Positions 46,813-59,061 are shown, numbered from the stretch's first letter. The stretch: 64,000 nucleotides of DNA from Amanita rubescens (GCA_015039365.1 WION01000105.1:92505-156504); one strand, 5' to 3'. Program-made: numbers and translations. Notes: a model not told the origin generated them from the sequence alone.

Positions 46813-47922
46813 CTAAGCGTTCACGATCGGAGGAGTACCCCAAGGTTGAACTCCATAGGTGCCCTCCACAAACGCATTGGGCCAATCAGCGTCATTGTAC
46901 AAGGGCTGCTGGAAACCTGGCGGCACAGTGAGGCTGTACTTCCAACTGTCGTCCGTAATATAGACGTCGTACGTCGAGCAATAGCAACTCTCGACATCGA
47001 GTGCGATAGCAGCGATCAACCCAGCCGGAGACACAAGAGTGTTCCAGGCGTCCACGGCAATTACAATAGTGTCAGTGGGGTAGGGGAGCGTGAATGTCCA
47101 ACGTTGGGCTACTTCCCAGTCATTGCCTGACCCAATGAGATTCCCGTTGATGTACAGCGTGTAGGCGTTGTCAGCATCGATGGCGATGGTACCTGTACTG
47201 GCTAAAACGCCGATGGGCAAATTGATAGTCTTGCGGAAAGCACGGTGACCGACTGGGGCATTGCTCGTGGGGGAAGTGACTTCGTTCGTCCAAATCCAAT
47301 ACGAGTTGGAGAGTGCTATTGAAGAGCCGGAGGTCGGAGGTGTACTCGGCGTATGCCACGGAGAGCTATTCGCACTGCCCAATACTATGGCAAAAGGCCA
47401 ACCGGCGTCACTGTATCCCAGAGCCTGGAAGCCGGGCGTTGGACTGTTGGCGCGCCAGGTGCTGTCAGTGACAATGGTCTGCGTCGTGGAGTCGGTGTAC
47501 GTGATTTGGATAGCGCTGATAAGGGCCTCGGGGCTTTGAATTGTGTTGTGGATCTCGACGGCGAAGACGTTATTACATTCCGGGTTGAGCGTAACGCAGT
47601 ACACTTGACCCTGTTCCCAATTATCACCCGATCCAATGTACTCGCCGTTCACCCATAGAGTGTAGTTGTTGTCGGCAGCGATGAGAATCTCTGCAGAGGA
47701 AGGGATTTTGCCAACCGGCGGGGTCAAGTCATAACGGAAATCGCCTATTGCTCCAGCCGCTACGTTTTCACTGTTGTCAATCCAAATCCACTTGGAATTA
47801 CTGAAGTCGAGCGCAGCAGCACCAACAGCGTATAGCGCAAGGAGACCGCAGAGAAGAGCTACAGCAAGTGGGTTAGACACAGTAAATTGGAGAAGATGAA
47901 AGGCTCTACCTTTGAGAACCAT
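46813..47922 (-). CDS. Secreted protein of two jelly-roll-like repeats (352 aa)
   Basis: A 13-nt first exon (47910-47922) joins 46813-47858; the sum of 1059 nt is in frame. The intron removal produces a clean signal peptide (MVLKALLCGLLALYAVGAAA), which supports this start. The mature protein is an internal duplication of about 150 residues. Repeat 1 begins SNSKWIWIDNSENVAAG, with AADNNYTLWVNGEYIGSGDN and STWRANSPTPGFQALGYSDA. Repeat 2 has SNSYWIWTNEV, DADNAYTLYINGNLIGSGND and DSWKYSLTVPPGFQQPLYND. The NxYTLWVNGxxIGSGxxW pattern is that of galactose-binding-like beta-sandwich modules near alpha-rhamnosidase/beta-galactosidase N-terminal domains. There is no catalytic domain, so a lectin-like or cell-wall role is likely. 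Confidence 0.8.
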   Translation of the reverse strand: MVLKGRAFHLLQFTVSNPLAVALLCGLLALYAVGAAALDFSNSKWIWIDNSENVAAGAIGDFRYDLTPPVGKIPSSAEILIAADNNYTLWVNGEYIGSGDNWEQGQVYCVTLNPECNNVFAVEIHNTIQSPEALISAIQITYTDSTTQTIVTDSTWRANSPTPGFQALGYSDAGWPFAIVLGSANSSPWHTPSTPPTSGSSIALSNSYWIWTNEVTSPTSNAPVGHRAFRKTINLPIGVLASTGTIAIDADNAYTLYINGNLIGSGNDWEVAQRWTFTLPYPTDTIVIAVDAWNTLVSPAGLIAAIALDVESCYCSTYDVYITDDSWKYSLTVPPGFQQPLYNDADWPNAFVEGTYGVQPWGTPPIVNA

Positions 47923-47929
47923 CGTTGAA

Positions 47930-50544
47930 GAGATGTGCTGAGGTTTGGCGTGGAGCGTGAGGGTTTTTATACCCAAGGACGGACCAAATGCGCTAACAAC
48001 GAGTTTGCCAGCTGACCACCTCCATTAGACATAGATCAAGCAGCGTGCATTCGTCTTGAAGGATGCAATGGAAGTCGTTTCTCCGAAAAGTAAAGCTCGT
48101 CTCTGGCTTGTCCGGGGGCTTTACACCTGAACGTGATGATAATTGATTGACATGCCTTATGTTTGTCTTCCCTTAGCCCATCTCACGTCATTATATCAGA
48201 ACATACTGAGGAATGTCGAACCTCGATCAGCGCCGGATAGATTGTAGTTGAAGAAAAAGATCCCGAAATGCCGGGAATCTTGTGAATAAAGTCACAGTTA
48301 ACGCATAGCAGTTTTTGCCTCTCATCGATACAAATCGGGATGGTCGCAAGACTTCGGATCAGAGAGGGTATATTGTAAGCTTCATTTTGCTGAGGTAGAA
48401 GCTCATCTGAACATACCTGGCCGGCAAAGCAAAATTACGAGAACATTATCATGATTTTATGACATGTAGTCTCAGCCGCATTGTCCGCAGAACAAACATA
48501 TTAAATGATGCCTGATTGCTCCACCGTTGTGACAGTATTCCTAGACTTGACGAGATCATTGATTCTTGTTCGATCCGTGATCGATCATTGGATGTGACAG
48601 GATCAATTGTAGCTAAGGCCCGAGGGTAAGTAGAAGACATTGTACAGCACCGAACACTACTGTTCTGATATGACAATTGCAGGGCTGGCACCAGCCCAGA
48701 ACCCGGCAGAGGAACGAATGTTTGCTTCATGTTCTCACCTGTGTAGTTGTACTCCATTTTTGCCGTGACAAACGTTTTTGAAGTCGTGTTGATGAATTGC
48801 TGTCTTGTACGTTAAATCAGCCTTTTGACAATCGTGTACTAGGGATCGCGGAGATGTCGTAAGATATTAAGAATATTTCCGGATCGTGGAAAAAGAGAAA
48901 AAACATTACTGATGTCAAGAACCGTCGAAGCATAACAATTTCCGAAGACAGATGTCATCCCCGAAAGGTGACGCCTCCTACGAAGAACCACATAGCAACT
49001 TGAATTGGATAAGATCGTATGCGACGCGTGCTGAGCCGCTTGAAAATACGCCAAGCGTTGTCGCTCCGGCTGCAAACGTCCCGGGACTGCTTAGCCTGGC
49101 CGTGACATTGACCATCGTCGAACACTATAGTATACTCAGTATCTGTGCACGAGCCTGCTTGCAGAACCTACAAGTCAGCAGCGTGCTGGTTATGGAAAGT
49201 GCATGTACCGGCGAGTGCATGTCCCGGCTCTGATAACCGAGCTGTTGCATCAAATGCACGACATAACAAATAACGGGGGCTTTACAAAAGGCCAGAGCCG
49301 TGAGGGAACACGGTGAGCGGAATACAACGGTTCGTGAACGTATGTACTCACGAACGTAATTTGAGGAGATGAGTATCGATCGCGAGGCCTCAAGCTTCAG
49401 GGTAACTGGATAGGTGCACAACGCGTGATCAAACATCTGACAAGAATCGCTTGTTTTGGAAAATGGCTAGTACTATTTCGACCAGTGGTTTTGTTCAGTA
49501 TTAACACCGAAGACAATGAGGTGATGTCGTTTAGTGTGCCAGTGAATGTCAGCATTGTGCAGGCAGCCAGCTGAAAATAAGCCAGATTCTAGCGCATCCT
49601 TTCGTTCCGCTGGTCCGAATATTTCCCCCGAATTCCCAGGAGTTGAACCCGCCTACTAGTAGGATTCCCAGAGTGTACGACCGAGAGTGAGAGAGAGAGT
49701 ACTGCATTCCCAGATCGCCTGTGCCAATCCTTGAGCTTTCTTTCCTCAACAATGCCGTCATGCGATAAGCCGCGTGTTAAAGGCTTATCTCCCAGAAGTG
49801 ATGATACAACCAGCATAAGATCGTGTTCCAACGATGGACTCCATGTCTATGTTTTGTTAGGGTCCATGAGCTGCGTATGCGCAAGAAATTCCAAATGGGG
49901 GATGCATCTGGTTGGATTCGCAGGATGGGACGTTTCACGGCTGTTTTAAATTTGAGCGTCAACAGTTGGTAAGTACCGGTAACTTGACTCAAAGGTAATG
50001 GGCATGTGAAGGGTTTTGAATCTTTTCATCTTCAAAGTATTCCCCCTTCGTGTGGTGGCACGACCCAGTTCAAAGCAAGTAAAAAACTTGAAGGCCAACC
50101 AAGGGCCTGAACAACTGTTACCTCGGAGAGCCTGCAGTGTCCGACGATGTACCATGCAATGACTTGAATCTATAACCAGACGGTCCTGAGGCCCGGCGGA
50201 GTCTTGCAGATATTTTGTATCACGAATGGTAGAATGGGCAAAGGAAGAGAGATAGAGTCGAAGTTCGGTTCCGCATTTTTCGCGTCTCCCACCGCACTAC
50301 ACTTTTCTTGGCAAGTCAGATCGTCATTCCATTCGGCCCCCAAAAAAGAAAAAGACCGTGTATTCCACAACACATAGACTACTAGTAGTAACAAATTAAC
50401 AAGCAGCAATTACAGCGCGTACGAACTACAATAATAGCGACAACGAAACCCCGCCCACTTATGCAGTACGAGGAGGAGAGAAAAATGAACGGAAACGGGT
50501 GAATAAATTACTAAAATAACCTTTCCCTGATTCTCCCCCTTGTT
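47930..50544. other. Long gene-poor interval
   Basis: No gene that I can support. A minus-strand stretch around 48880-49110 encodes short hydrophobic segments and could be a relic of a membrane protein, but stops interrupt every frame. The 102-codon frame at 48449-48757 (minus) has no signature. Confidence 0.4.
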
Positions 50545-53172
50545 TATTCTTTACTGATGGTACACTTTGAGACTTGATTATATCGGCCGCCTAAGAAAAC
50601 GGTCAGCCCAACATCATGGACGGCATGATAAAAGAAACTCGCCTTCTCCGCGATAGCGTACACTGTCATTTGCGTATGTGCAGATATTTGAATAGGAATA
50701 ACAGACGCGTCGACCTTTGTGTTCCGTCAGCACCGAAATCGAACGCAGAGGTAGAATCTACCTACCACCCGTAGATTATCAGTACCATACACCCTCAAAC
50801 TTGCATCCACCACACCACCATCCGCGCGTGGCAACATCGATGCCGTACCAATCGGATGGAATATTGTCTGGACCGTATTCTTAATCCATCCCTTCAACTG
50901 CTCGTCAGATTGCACGTCTTCCCCGGGCAACAGTTCCCCTCGGCCAATCTCTGCCATCGGGCCCGTCTTTGCCACTTTGCGGATAAATTTGATAGCATCC
51001 ACCATGATACCCATGTCTGCTTCATTGTCCAACGCTTTCATGTCGATGAGGGGGGATGTAAAAGGATCAGCAGATCCTACATGCACCGAACCGCGCGAGA
51101 AGGGGTGTAAGAGAGCAACAAAGAAGGAGAAGTAGCGTTTTCCTGGTTTTGGTACTGTTCCAGGAGCGGGAAGGCATCCAGGGAACGGTGCAAACCTTGT
51201 CCAACGATTAGATCATCTTGTATAATCCGTAAGAAGACCGGCTTACTCAAGATGAGGAATATTGGATTTGATCCACTCCTTTTGCTTCTTGACCGTTTTT
51301 GACTCGGCAGGTCCGCTGGCTTTAATGGATTCTACGCCCTTGACGATTGAACTTTCGTCGGAGAATGAAGCGACCGGGATATAAGCGAACATCTGCGAAG
51401 GGACAGAAGACAGCATGCCACGTTTTTGCTCTTGACTGTTAACAGACGGATCAGTACAAAGTCGCGGAAAAAAAGGCTGGAGTGAGACACGCACTAGAGC
51501 ATCCATTCTTGACCAGCGCGTGCAGGGTCAGTCAGCAAGAGCTCGAAGGAGTCAACGTTGTCGTCCATTTCTTGGGTAAATGGGACCCAAAAATGATCCT
51601 ATAAAAGGTTCAAACGGTATTCGACACGCGTGTGAAAAGTAGATACCTCTGTACAGGATTAGAATCGGCCGTTACGAATAAGATGAAGAAACACGTACGA
51701 AGGTTCTGGCCAACTCCGGGAAGATCGTAGAGAACGGTAATTCCGTGTGACTCTAAGAGCTTCTTGTTCCCAATGCCTAACAATCGCTCAATATCACCTA
51801 CTTCGGAACCGACAAAAGATGCTTACCAGATAGCTCGAGGATCTGGGGAGTTTGGAAGGATCCTGATCGGAAATGAGTAACCCGCTCCAAGCTAAAGTTA
51901 AAAAAGCAAATCCACCTCCGCATACAATGACTTCCTTCTTGGCGGAGACAGTCGTCGTCTCCCCAGCTCTCTTAAACTCTGCTCCACTCGCAACCAACTT
52001 GCCATGTTTTTTCTCAGCTGTGGAACAAAACACGGGTAACATGCGCTTCAGTTATCACATGCAGATTGGCTCTGCCTTTGTTCGGCAGATAGTACGCCTA
52101 TATGAACAATGAACATCTCTAGAAGACTTGAGGAAAAAGGAAAAAGCGCACCGTTGCAGACGAGGAACGAACAACTTCAGTTGGGTGAATGGTTTGGTAC
52201 GTGCCCATAATTCCAGTATTATCACCCGAAGTCTACAAAGGCTGGTTAACCCTCCATTCGATGGCGTACGATGAAAAAAATACTTACACCATCGGGATTG
52301 TGTTTAATCCCGAAAGCCTCAAGGGTCGAACGAAAAGGTGTATTTGTTTCACTAACCCATCTAGGGGTGGAAATTTGTACAGGACCATCGGTTCCGTGGA
52401 TGTTAGCGTCGGGTTGAAGATTGACTTTGGACAGATCTTCAGGGTTGGTAGAGAGTGATTCAGACTAGATACCGGTACAACGTCGGCTTTATTCTCGGAA
52501 CAACCAAGAAGGATAAATACCTTTTTGAAGTACTGCAGAAGGGATTGCCAGTTCCATCCAGGAGAGCCGAGAGCTTCGAAGGCTGCATTTCGTCGGTAAG
52601 AGCTCTAAGAAACTCAAAAATCTACAAACCATCGTATTCTTTAGCGTTTCCTCTACGAAAGCCAAGTTAATTAGTTATTACGTAGTTTTAATAAAGTAAA
52701 GCTTACCGGGAAACCTCCATAATGTTTAGCTTGTACAAATGTCAGCTTCACAGCGAAATACAAAGATATCCCATTCTCACAATACTCGAACCTCCCAATC
52801 CCTTACCCCTATATCGACAGCGTCACTTTGCATTCCAGGAAACAGAGGTCGCCGCAACTAACCTGTTGAGTATAATCTGGCGATCATTGCAATGAGGCTG
52901 CGGAGCCGTCTGGAACATCCAATCAACATCCGCATTTCCCAAATTCTTCATCGCGAATCCTTGAAACAAGACCATCGTCAAGACTATGCTTCAACCAACC
53001 CAACATGGGGACGCTCACCGGGAATCATGGTATCGACGTTCTCCGATTGGTCTTTTCCAGCTTCGATAACACAAACGCTGACATCTGGGTTTTCCGATAG
53101 ACGAGCGGCGACGACGAGTCCCGCTGTTCCGCCTCCAATGACGATATAGTCGAAAGATGTTTGGGAGGCCAT
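50545..53172 (-). CDS. GMC oxidoreductase, aryl-alcohol-oxidase-like (AA3_2 type), with apparent frameshift
   Basis: Intron-rich gene from the ATG at 53170-53172 ([20 protein letters not shown], the FAD-binding Rossmann motif) to the TAA at 50545-50547. First exons: 53019-53172, 52863-52959, 52781-52808, 52707-52729, 52630-52652, 52521-52582 and 52288-52464. The four exons 52781-52582 are 23-62 nt and together restore [24 protein letters not shown] and the following segment. The C-terminal active-site region is present: [16 protein letters not shown], then [20 protein letters not shown], with both catalytic histidines. The AHTQ ending points to aryl-alcohol oxidase or glucose-oxidase relatives rather than choline dehydrogenase. 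No signal peptide is evident. Near 52015-52035 the frame cannot be joined without a one-base change, so the gene may be a recent pseudogene. Confidence 0.8.
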
Positions 53173-53179
53173 GACGTTG

Positions 53180-54486
53180 ATACAAAGAAATTAACGGGGA
53201 AAGTTAACGAGTGACTGGTGGTACTTGGCGCTGAGCGCGGCAAGAGCGAGAGCCTAAAGCCTACTTGAGGGGAGATGCACAGAGAAAACGAAGCGAGATG
53301 CGATAAACGCAACGTAACCCCTTGGGCCTTAAAAGTATACACATACCTCCTTTATGAGCAGTACCTTCTTCTAAATATATACTAGTGACAGCACGACTGA
53401 TTTAGTGCGCCGGATTGATTTTTTGGTGAGAAGGTTACGTCAGGGTGATTATGAGGCTTTGTCATGGATATGAACTTATTGGATTCTTCTCCCGGACGAC
53501 GCTACTGAGTTGGCTAAGCTCTGTATGGCAACGGGCTTGAAAGTAGCGTAGAACTTATACCTCGTGATGGCTGGAGAACAAACCCGAGTGAGCGGACCAC
53601 CATTACAGCATTTGGGCCTACGTAGACCTTGTGATCATGAAATCATTAAACGTTAATGCTGATATGAGCTTCTTCCGCGATTAACCACTTTCAAGCAGTG
53701 GAGAGATAACGACGTTTGACATGCGTGGAAGTCTAGGTCTTGGAAACGGGTGGTCATGAGGCCTGGCGGGTGCCTTGCGAGAACGTTGTGTGGGGAAAGC
53801 GTTGGCAGGCGCTTCGCCGGCATACGTCACAGCGTCAAGACCCTGACGAGGACGACAATGCTTATCGATTGATCCCTCATCCACGCTTCAGTTGCTCCGT
53901 CCTCGAGCCGGCGACTAGGACCAGCCCTACACAAGCAACTTCTGGATTTGGTGATTCATTATCTCGCTGCCGTCATAGAAGTTGTCCCTAAATAAGTAAA
54001 ATAAAGTTCCATAAATCATTTGCCGAGTGGCACGACAGCTGTGCCGATGGAATTCCGCGTGCAGGGTAGGAACGCCACGCGAATGCAAAGGGCTGCAGCG
54101 GGTCGCGACCATGGCACCGATCATTGCCAGCCGGCCGCCTGTTAGCTTGGTTTGATGTCTCCAGAAAAGACAAAGCGCCACACATGTCTATTCTTATGTC
54201 GTCCCTTTCATTTGTCCGTGACATTGACAGATGTGCACCTTGACATTAGTTGAAGGCGGTTGATATGCGAAGCCGAATAACCTGACATAGACGAGTGGAC
54301 GGTGTTTCTTCGGAGTCAATCTGGACAAATCCCACTGTTATCGGATCTTACCTTCTTGATGATCAGCGATACTACTCCACCCGGTAGAGTATCCTCCGCT
54401 CAGCCCGGCGTCGTCGATATCGTTCTTGCAACGAGGCATGCCTAGGAATCATAAATCAATCATAAGACAGGGTATCCAAAATAATT
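53180..54486. other. Gene-free interval
   Basis: Promoter side of the GMC gene and 3' side of the HtrL-like gene. Only short frames, no signature. Confidence 0.4.
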
Positions 54487-55726
54487 TCAGATCTCTAATC
54501 GCCTTTCTGGCGGCGTCCATCCCCAGCCAAACCATCCTTCCAGCATATCCTTCATCGGAACAAGAGGCGCAAGAGTGCACCTCAACCTTCCTCTCCACAA
54601 CGCCCACCCCACTGCTAACTTACTAGACCATTCCTCTCTTTGCCTCTTATTTCCCTCCTCATCTCCAAGCCAGAAATGGAAATGCCACCATCCATATCCA
54701 CATGTGCCATATTCGCCTTGATCGATGTACGGCATGTCTCCAAAGTACATGGAGATGAAACGTTCAGGGTAAAGAAAGAATAGGGCATTGAATATCGTTT
54801 GGTCTTTACCCACGAAGTAGGATAAGGATAGGTAATAATCGTGATAGGCGTAAAATGTTCTGGACCACCATTGTGCGGCACTTGGGGAACCCCCAAAGAA
54901 CGAACCTGGGTAAGACGTCAATATATGCGCAGAGAGAGTGGGCGAACACAAACATACCTTCACTAAAGTCGACATCTACGGGTCCCTGATCCTCTCTCCA
55001 GTACCTTTGCGACCGATAAGGCATTCCCGCAACGGGGAAAAATATCAGATCCTCCTTTTTCTCCCCGCTTTTTCTTGCACCCTGTTCAAACACCTGCGTG
55101 ACTCTCCTCGGGTCAGGCCAAGCCGTATACCAATGGTCGTCTCTAAAACTGCCAGCGTCGTTCCAAAACACGTAGTCGTACGTTTTTCCTGATTTATTGA
55201 CGTTGTTGATAGCCTCGCTGAGGAAATATGCCTTGGCGTTCCACACGGCGTAGAGTTCGGGCGAGTGACGGTGTTTTTCCCGGTCTTGTGAGTGCATGAG
55301 GGTATAGTTGGACTGGAGGCCTCTCAGTGGGGGCACATCAAAGGGCGAGGAAAAGGTGGTATTGAGGGTCATAGGAAAAGAGGAAGGTCGGGCAGAGGAA
55401 ATGAGATCAGAGGATTCGGGAGGCGCAAAGAAGTAGACATCTGTGCTGATTTGGCCGAGGAAGCGCTTGAGCCAGGCTTCGTAGTCTGATTGAGAATGCT
55501 TGGAATTTTTTAGTGGGAAGAGCGCGGAGACGAGTAGGATGCGCGGTAATGAGGTTGAAGTTGAGTTTGAGCCGTCGGCAGGGCTAATGTGGGCGAATTT
55601 CTCTGCGATAAGTGAACTGCGGATGGCAGGAGAGGTGAAGTAGAGCAAAGCGAGAAGAGATGCAATGCAGAACGCGAGGAGGAGAAAACGGACTCGACGA
55701 CTGTTTAGGGTGGCACGAGCGTTCAT
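54487..55726 (-). CDS. HtrL/YibB-like type II membrane protein, putative glycosyltransferase (395 aa)
   Basis: Two exons, 54958-55726 and 54487-54905, sum to 1188 nt in frame. A short basic N-terminus (NARATLNSRRVR) precedes one signal-anchor helix (FLLLAFCIASLLALLYFTSP), so the bulk should face the Golgi/ER lumen. The lumenal part shows LPRILLVSALFPL, YAVWNAKAYFLSEAINNVN, TYDYVFWNDAGSFRD and YFVGKDQTIFNALFFLYPER. These match the HtrL/YibB family, which has a nucleotide-sugar-transferase-like fold. Acceptor and donor unknown. The FWNDAG motif is in the place of a DxD-like metal site. It is arranged head-to-head with the DUF1479 gene. Confidence 0.78.
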
Positions 55727-55778
55727 TATAATCACATTCTCCTGCCAGCTGTCGAGTGGGAAACGATAAGGATCTGTG
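55727..55778. promoter_or_regulatory. 52-bp bidirectional start-to-start interval
   Basis: Only 52 bases separate the divergent ATGs of the HtrL-like gene (minus) and the DUF1479 gene (plus). Both leaders and the core promoter must overlap here or extend into the other gene. Confidence 0.6.
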
Positions 55779-57719
55779 ATGCGTTTCGTCCGCCACAGTA
55801 TTTTAACCAGCCTGAGGGGACTACGAACACAGCATTACACGACTGGCCCGGATGCAAAACATACAGTATCAAGAACACCAAAGGATACAGGAACTATCGC
55901 TGCAATATTTACGTCCCTCTCAGGAAAAGAGGCCTTACAACTCCCACCGCGCTTCTCAGATCTCAAGAAAAGCCTTTGGAGAGATGCCCTGGTCGAGAGC
56001 TGGAGGCAAGTCTTGAATGAACTTCACGAAAGGGTAATCACCATTGCTGACCGTGGGACGGAGGTGAGATCATTTTCATCGCCATGCAACCCTAAACGTT
56101 CCATCATATCGTTCCTGGCCGCAGATAATACCCCAAGTCGAATTCAACGACCTCAAGGCTGGTTTATCCGATGACCAAATTGCGCACATAAGACAGGTTG
56201 GAACCGTTGTAGTTAGAGGCGGCATTCCAAAGCACGTACGTACCTATGTGTTCCCTAACCCGGGTCTATATTTAGTCTCCACCAGGAAGCACTTGCATGG
56301 AAAGCAGATATACAAGCCTACATAGCACATAACAAAGATCAAATCGAAGGTACGCTCCTTCCAATCACGGGGGTGCCATGCTAAACCCAATCCAGGTTTC
56401 CCAGACGACAACATCCAAGTTTACGAGTTATATAACAGCCCTTCCCAACTTGCCGCCCGAACCCACCCCAATGCAATCGCAACTCAGCGATTCCTCCTCT
56501 CACTCTGGCACAAATCGGACCCATCTTCCCTCGTTGACTTGTCCAACCCGATTTCCTACTTTGACCGGCTCAGATTCCGCCAACCGGGAGATAACAAGTT
56601 CTCCCTCGGCCCACACGTCGATGGAGGATCCGTCGAGCACTGGGAAGACCCAGAGTATCGGAGCTGTTTCCACAGGATCTTACAGGGTGGCAGCGAATGG
56701 AGATTGCATGACTCATTCGATGCTTCACCCAGGATTAATGCCAGGCACGACTTGTACACTGTGCCGTAAGCACATTCCTCCTCCATTCGCAACCACTCTT
56801 TTCTAACTATCGATTCGAAACCTACAGAAACAAATGCTCCATCTTCCGTGCTTGGCAAGGATGGACATCCATGTCCGACACAGGGCCAACCCAAGGCACA
56901 CTCCAAGTCTTTCCCGACCTGCTCCTTGGCTCTGCCTACATCTTACTCCGACCTTTCTTCCGCCCCCTCAAACTTAGCAGCACCCCTGCTGGCGATAACA
57001 CCAAACACAATACCCCGTCTCTCAAGTTTGAAGACTGGACCGTCAACCTCGACTCTCCCGAATTTCCTGGGAGCATTCTCGGGAACACTCAAGAGCTGAA
57101 CGAGCGAACCCATCCTCATCTTGATCTAGCCAAGACGATGGTGTCAGTGCCTAGAGTGGATCCTGGCGATCAGGTGTTCTGTACGTATACCATTTCCACG
57201 TCGCCTGGTCTAGAGGACCTTGACTAATCAATAATCGGATTGAATACGTACGTATGGTACACACACGCAGGGCACTGCGACGTCATACATGCCGTCGAAA
57301 GTCAACACCGTGGAACCTCCGATTCTTCCGTGATGTACATCCCCACAGCACCCCTTACAATAGACAAGTTACGTGTCCCCTTCACAACAAAAAGGGGAAA
57401 AAAACGTGTAGCATGTTTGCTAACTGTCTATCAGTGCTCATTATTTGCGTCTTCAACGCGAGAACTTTGTAGCTGGGTTGCCCCCTCCGTACGTACAACA
57501 TTCCGATTAGGCCTTCATTTCCCCTTGATAATATTTTGCGGTGGTCATAGCGACTTTCCCGGGGGTCGTGGCGAATCGGAATGTATCGGCCGAGCTACGA
57601 TAGACGTCCTCAAATCGACTGAAGCGCGTCGGACGGCGGGGTTTGAGCCATTTGTCGCCTCGGCTGGTGGAGAGAACGTACAGGTGGTCCAAAGAGCGAA
57701 TCAAGCATTGGGTTTGTAA
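55779..57719 (+). CDS. DUF1479 (YbiU-type) protein, probable 2-oxoglutarate/Fe(II)-like oxygenase fold (482 aa)
   Basis: Seven exons, 55779-56063, 56125-56235, 56286-56349, 56396-56765, 56828-57180, 57271-57367 and 57551-57719, sum to 1449 nt in frame. The N-terminus (RFVRHSILTSLRGLRTQHYT) looks like a mitochondrial presequence. The core has QVGTVVVRGGIPKHEALAW and NSPSQLAARTHPNAIATQRF. It then has FSLGPHVDGGSVEHWEDPEY, where His-x-Asp is the likely iron ligand pair, and later DQVFWHCDVIHAVES with the distal His. This is the DUF1479 family seen in bacteria (YbiU) and fungi, with no defined substrate. The last intron (183 nt) is longer than the rest, so the C-terminus is the least certain part. 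Confidence 0.82.
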
Positions 57720-57729
57720 GTTTCGATTT

Positions 57730-58980
57730 ACTGGTAACCGGTGCGGATATAGATGCGGATGTAAGAGTGTAAGATAAACAAGGATAAAGTGATTTTTCGA
57801 GTACAAATGGAGGTGGGAGAGGACTCGAGTCAAAACATCTCGAAGGAGATACTTAAGACATATACTCGCGTTTTCTGTTTAATTGACGGTGGCGTTTTTG
57901 TGGCGCAGCAACGATATCATAACGTTCCGGACCGTGCGGTGGACATCTATATGACGTTACGACGCACAAGCTGAGGTAGGTAATGGCGATTAAGCAACTC
58001 TCGCGTCAGTGTTCGTCATGGGTCCCGTCATTCGTGGCCTAAATCTCCCTCAAGTATGTCACTACCCACGTCAGATGAATCTTGATTGAATGTAGTGAGA
58101 TCCGCACGGCTCGGTTACTTCACACCGCCAACTAAACGTACATTAAAAGGTGGAAGGCTCGTCTGGCATAGCTTCGACAATCTTTTCTTTCCGATCATTC
58201 ACAGCGTACTCCTCAGGGATACACCACAGGCCTCCAACGAAACGTGCAACAAGACAAAAACCCTGGCATATCTAGGGGAACGTAAGTGATGAGACCATCA
58301 TTTGTATATAACAGTTAGCAGAAAAGGGGAAGTATTTTCAATATTGCTATCCTGTATGACCTCTGTTGGGGAGACCAGTGGCCGATGCAAGGCCGATGCG
58401 AACAAGCTCTGATAAAAATTGGGAACTACGCGGGGGCTCGCGGTCTGAAGACTCAAAGGCGCTGGGGAACCCACTTTGTGAACGTCAGAATTTACACTGA
58501 GTCATCCCGAAGCGGAATTCACTGGTGCATGATAGCCTATAGGACCGCATTAACCGCTACATTGTCCAGGCCGGTCGCCGGGCACAGTGCCTATGAAACT
58601 CGAATCAAGAATCTCCAATCTCATTCACAAATCACAACATACAAAGCATAATGTATAACAAGAGCAACGTCACATAGTAGGCATCCTATCGATTCCCGCA
58701 CATCTAAGAAAAAATTACATAACACAGACAACAGTGATTGCACATACACAGACAACAGTGATTGCACATTAACTGACCTATAGTAAATGTTTCGGTAAAT
58801 ACATTCCAGTGGCTACGAAAAATTTATGTCAGGAAGAGACAACCATGTGATGACCTATTCAAGTTTAGAGGACAACGACACCCACTGGCACTTCCCACTT
58901 TATGACTACGAAGAATTTACATAAGATGGACAACTATGCGATCGTATATTCCCATTCGCAGACCTATACATGTCCCCCAG
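57730..58980. other. Gene-free interval with short repeats
   Basis: No gene supported. Contains the 24-bp tandem duplication at 58723-58770 and two loosely similar blocks near 58812 and 58907. Confidence 0.4.
58723..58770 (+). repeat. 24-bp perfect tandem duplication
   Basis: The unit CACAGACAACAGTGATTGCA plus four bases occurs twice in a row; only the last base differs. Confidence 0.85.
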
Positions 58981-59061
58981 TTAGATTCGGAGTGTGAGGG
59001 GGACAGCGAGAGCGACCGATGCGCAGAGGAAGGCAAGGAGGACGATGGCTGATAATCTCAT
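58981..59061 (-). pseudogene. Truncated SSP (signal peptide only), SSP-F
   Basis: The ATG at 59059-59061 opens MRLSAIVLLAFLCASVALAV, a clear SSP-type signal peptide, but TAA follows after 26 codons with no cysteine-rich part downstream. No splice site rescues it. Probably a decayed family member. Confidence 0.6.

Noticed and set aside
52030..52060. Very short intron to explain the GMC frameshift
   Set aside because: The only frame-restoring GT...AG pair leaves an intron of about 16 nt, too short to be spliced.
58723..58770. CRISPR-like or satellite array
   Set aside because: Only two adjacent units with no spacer; it is a plain tandem duplication in a eukaryotic genome.
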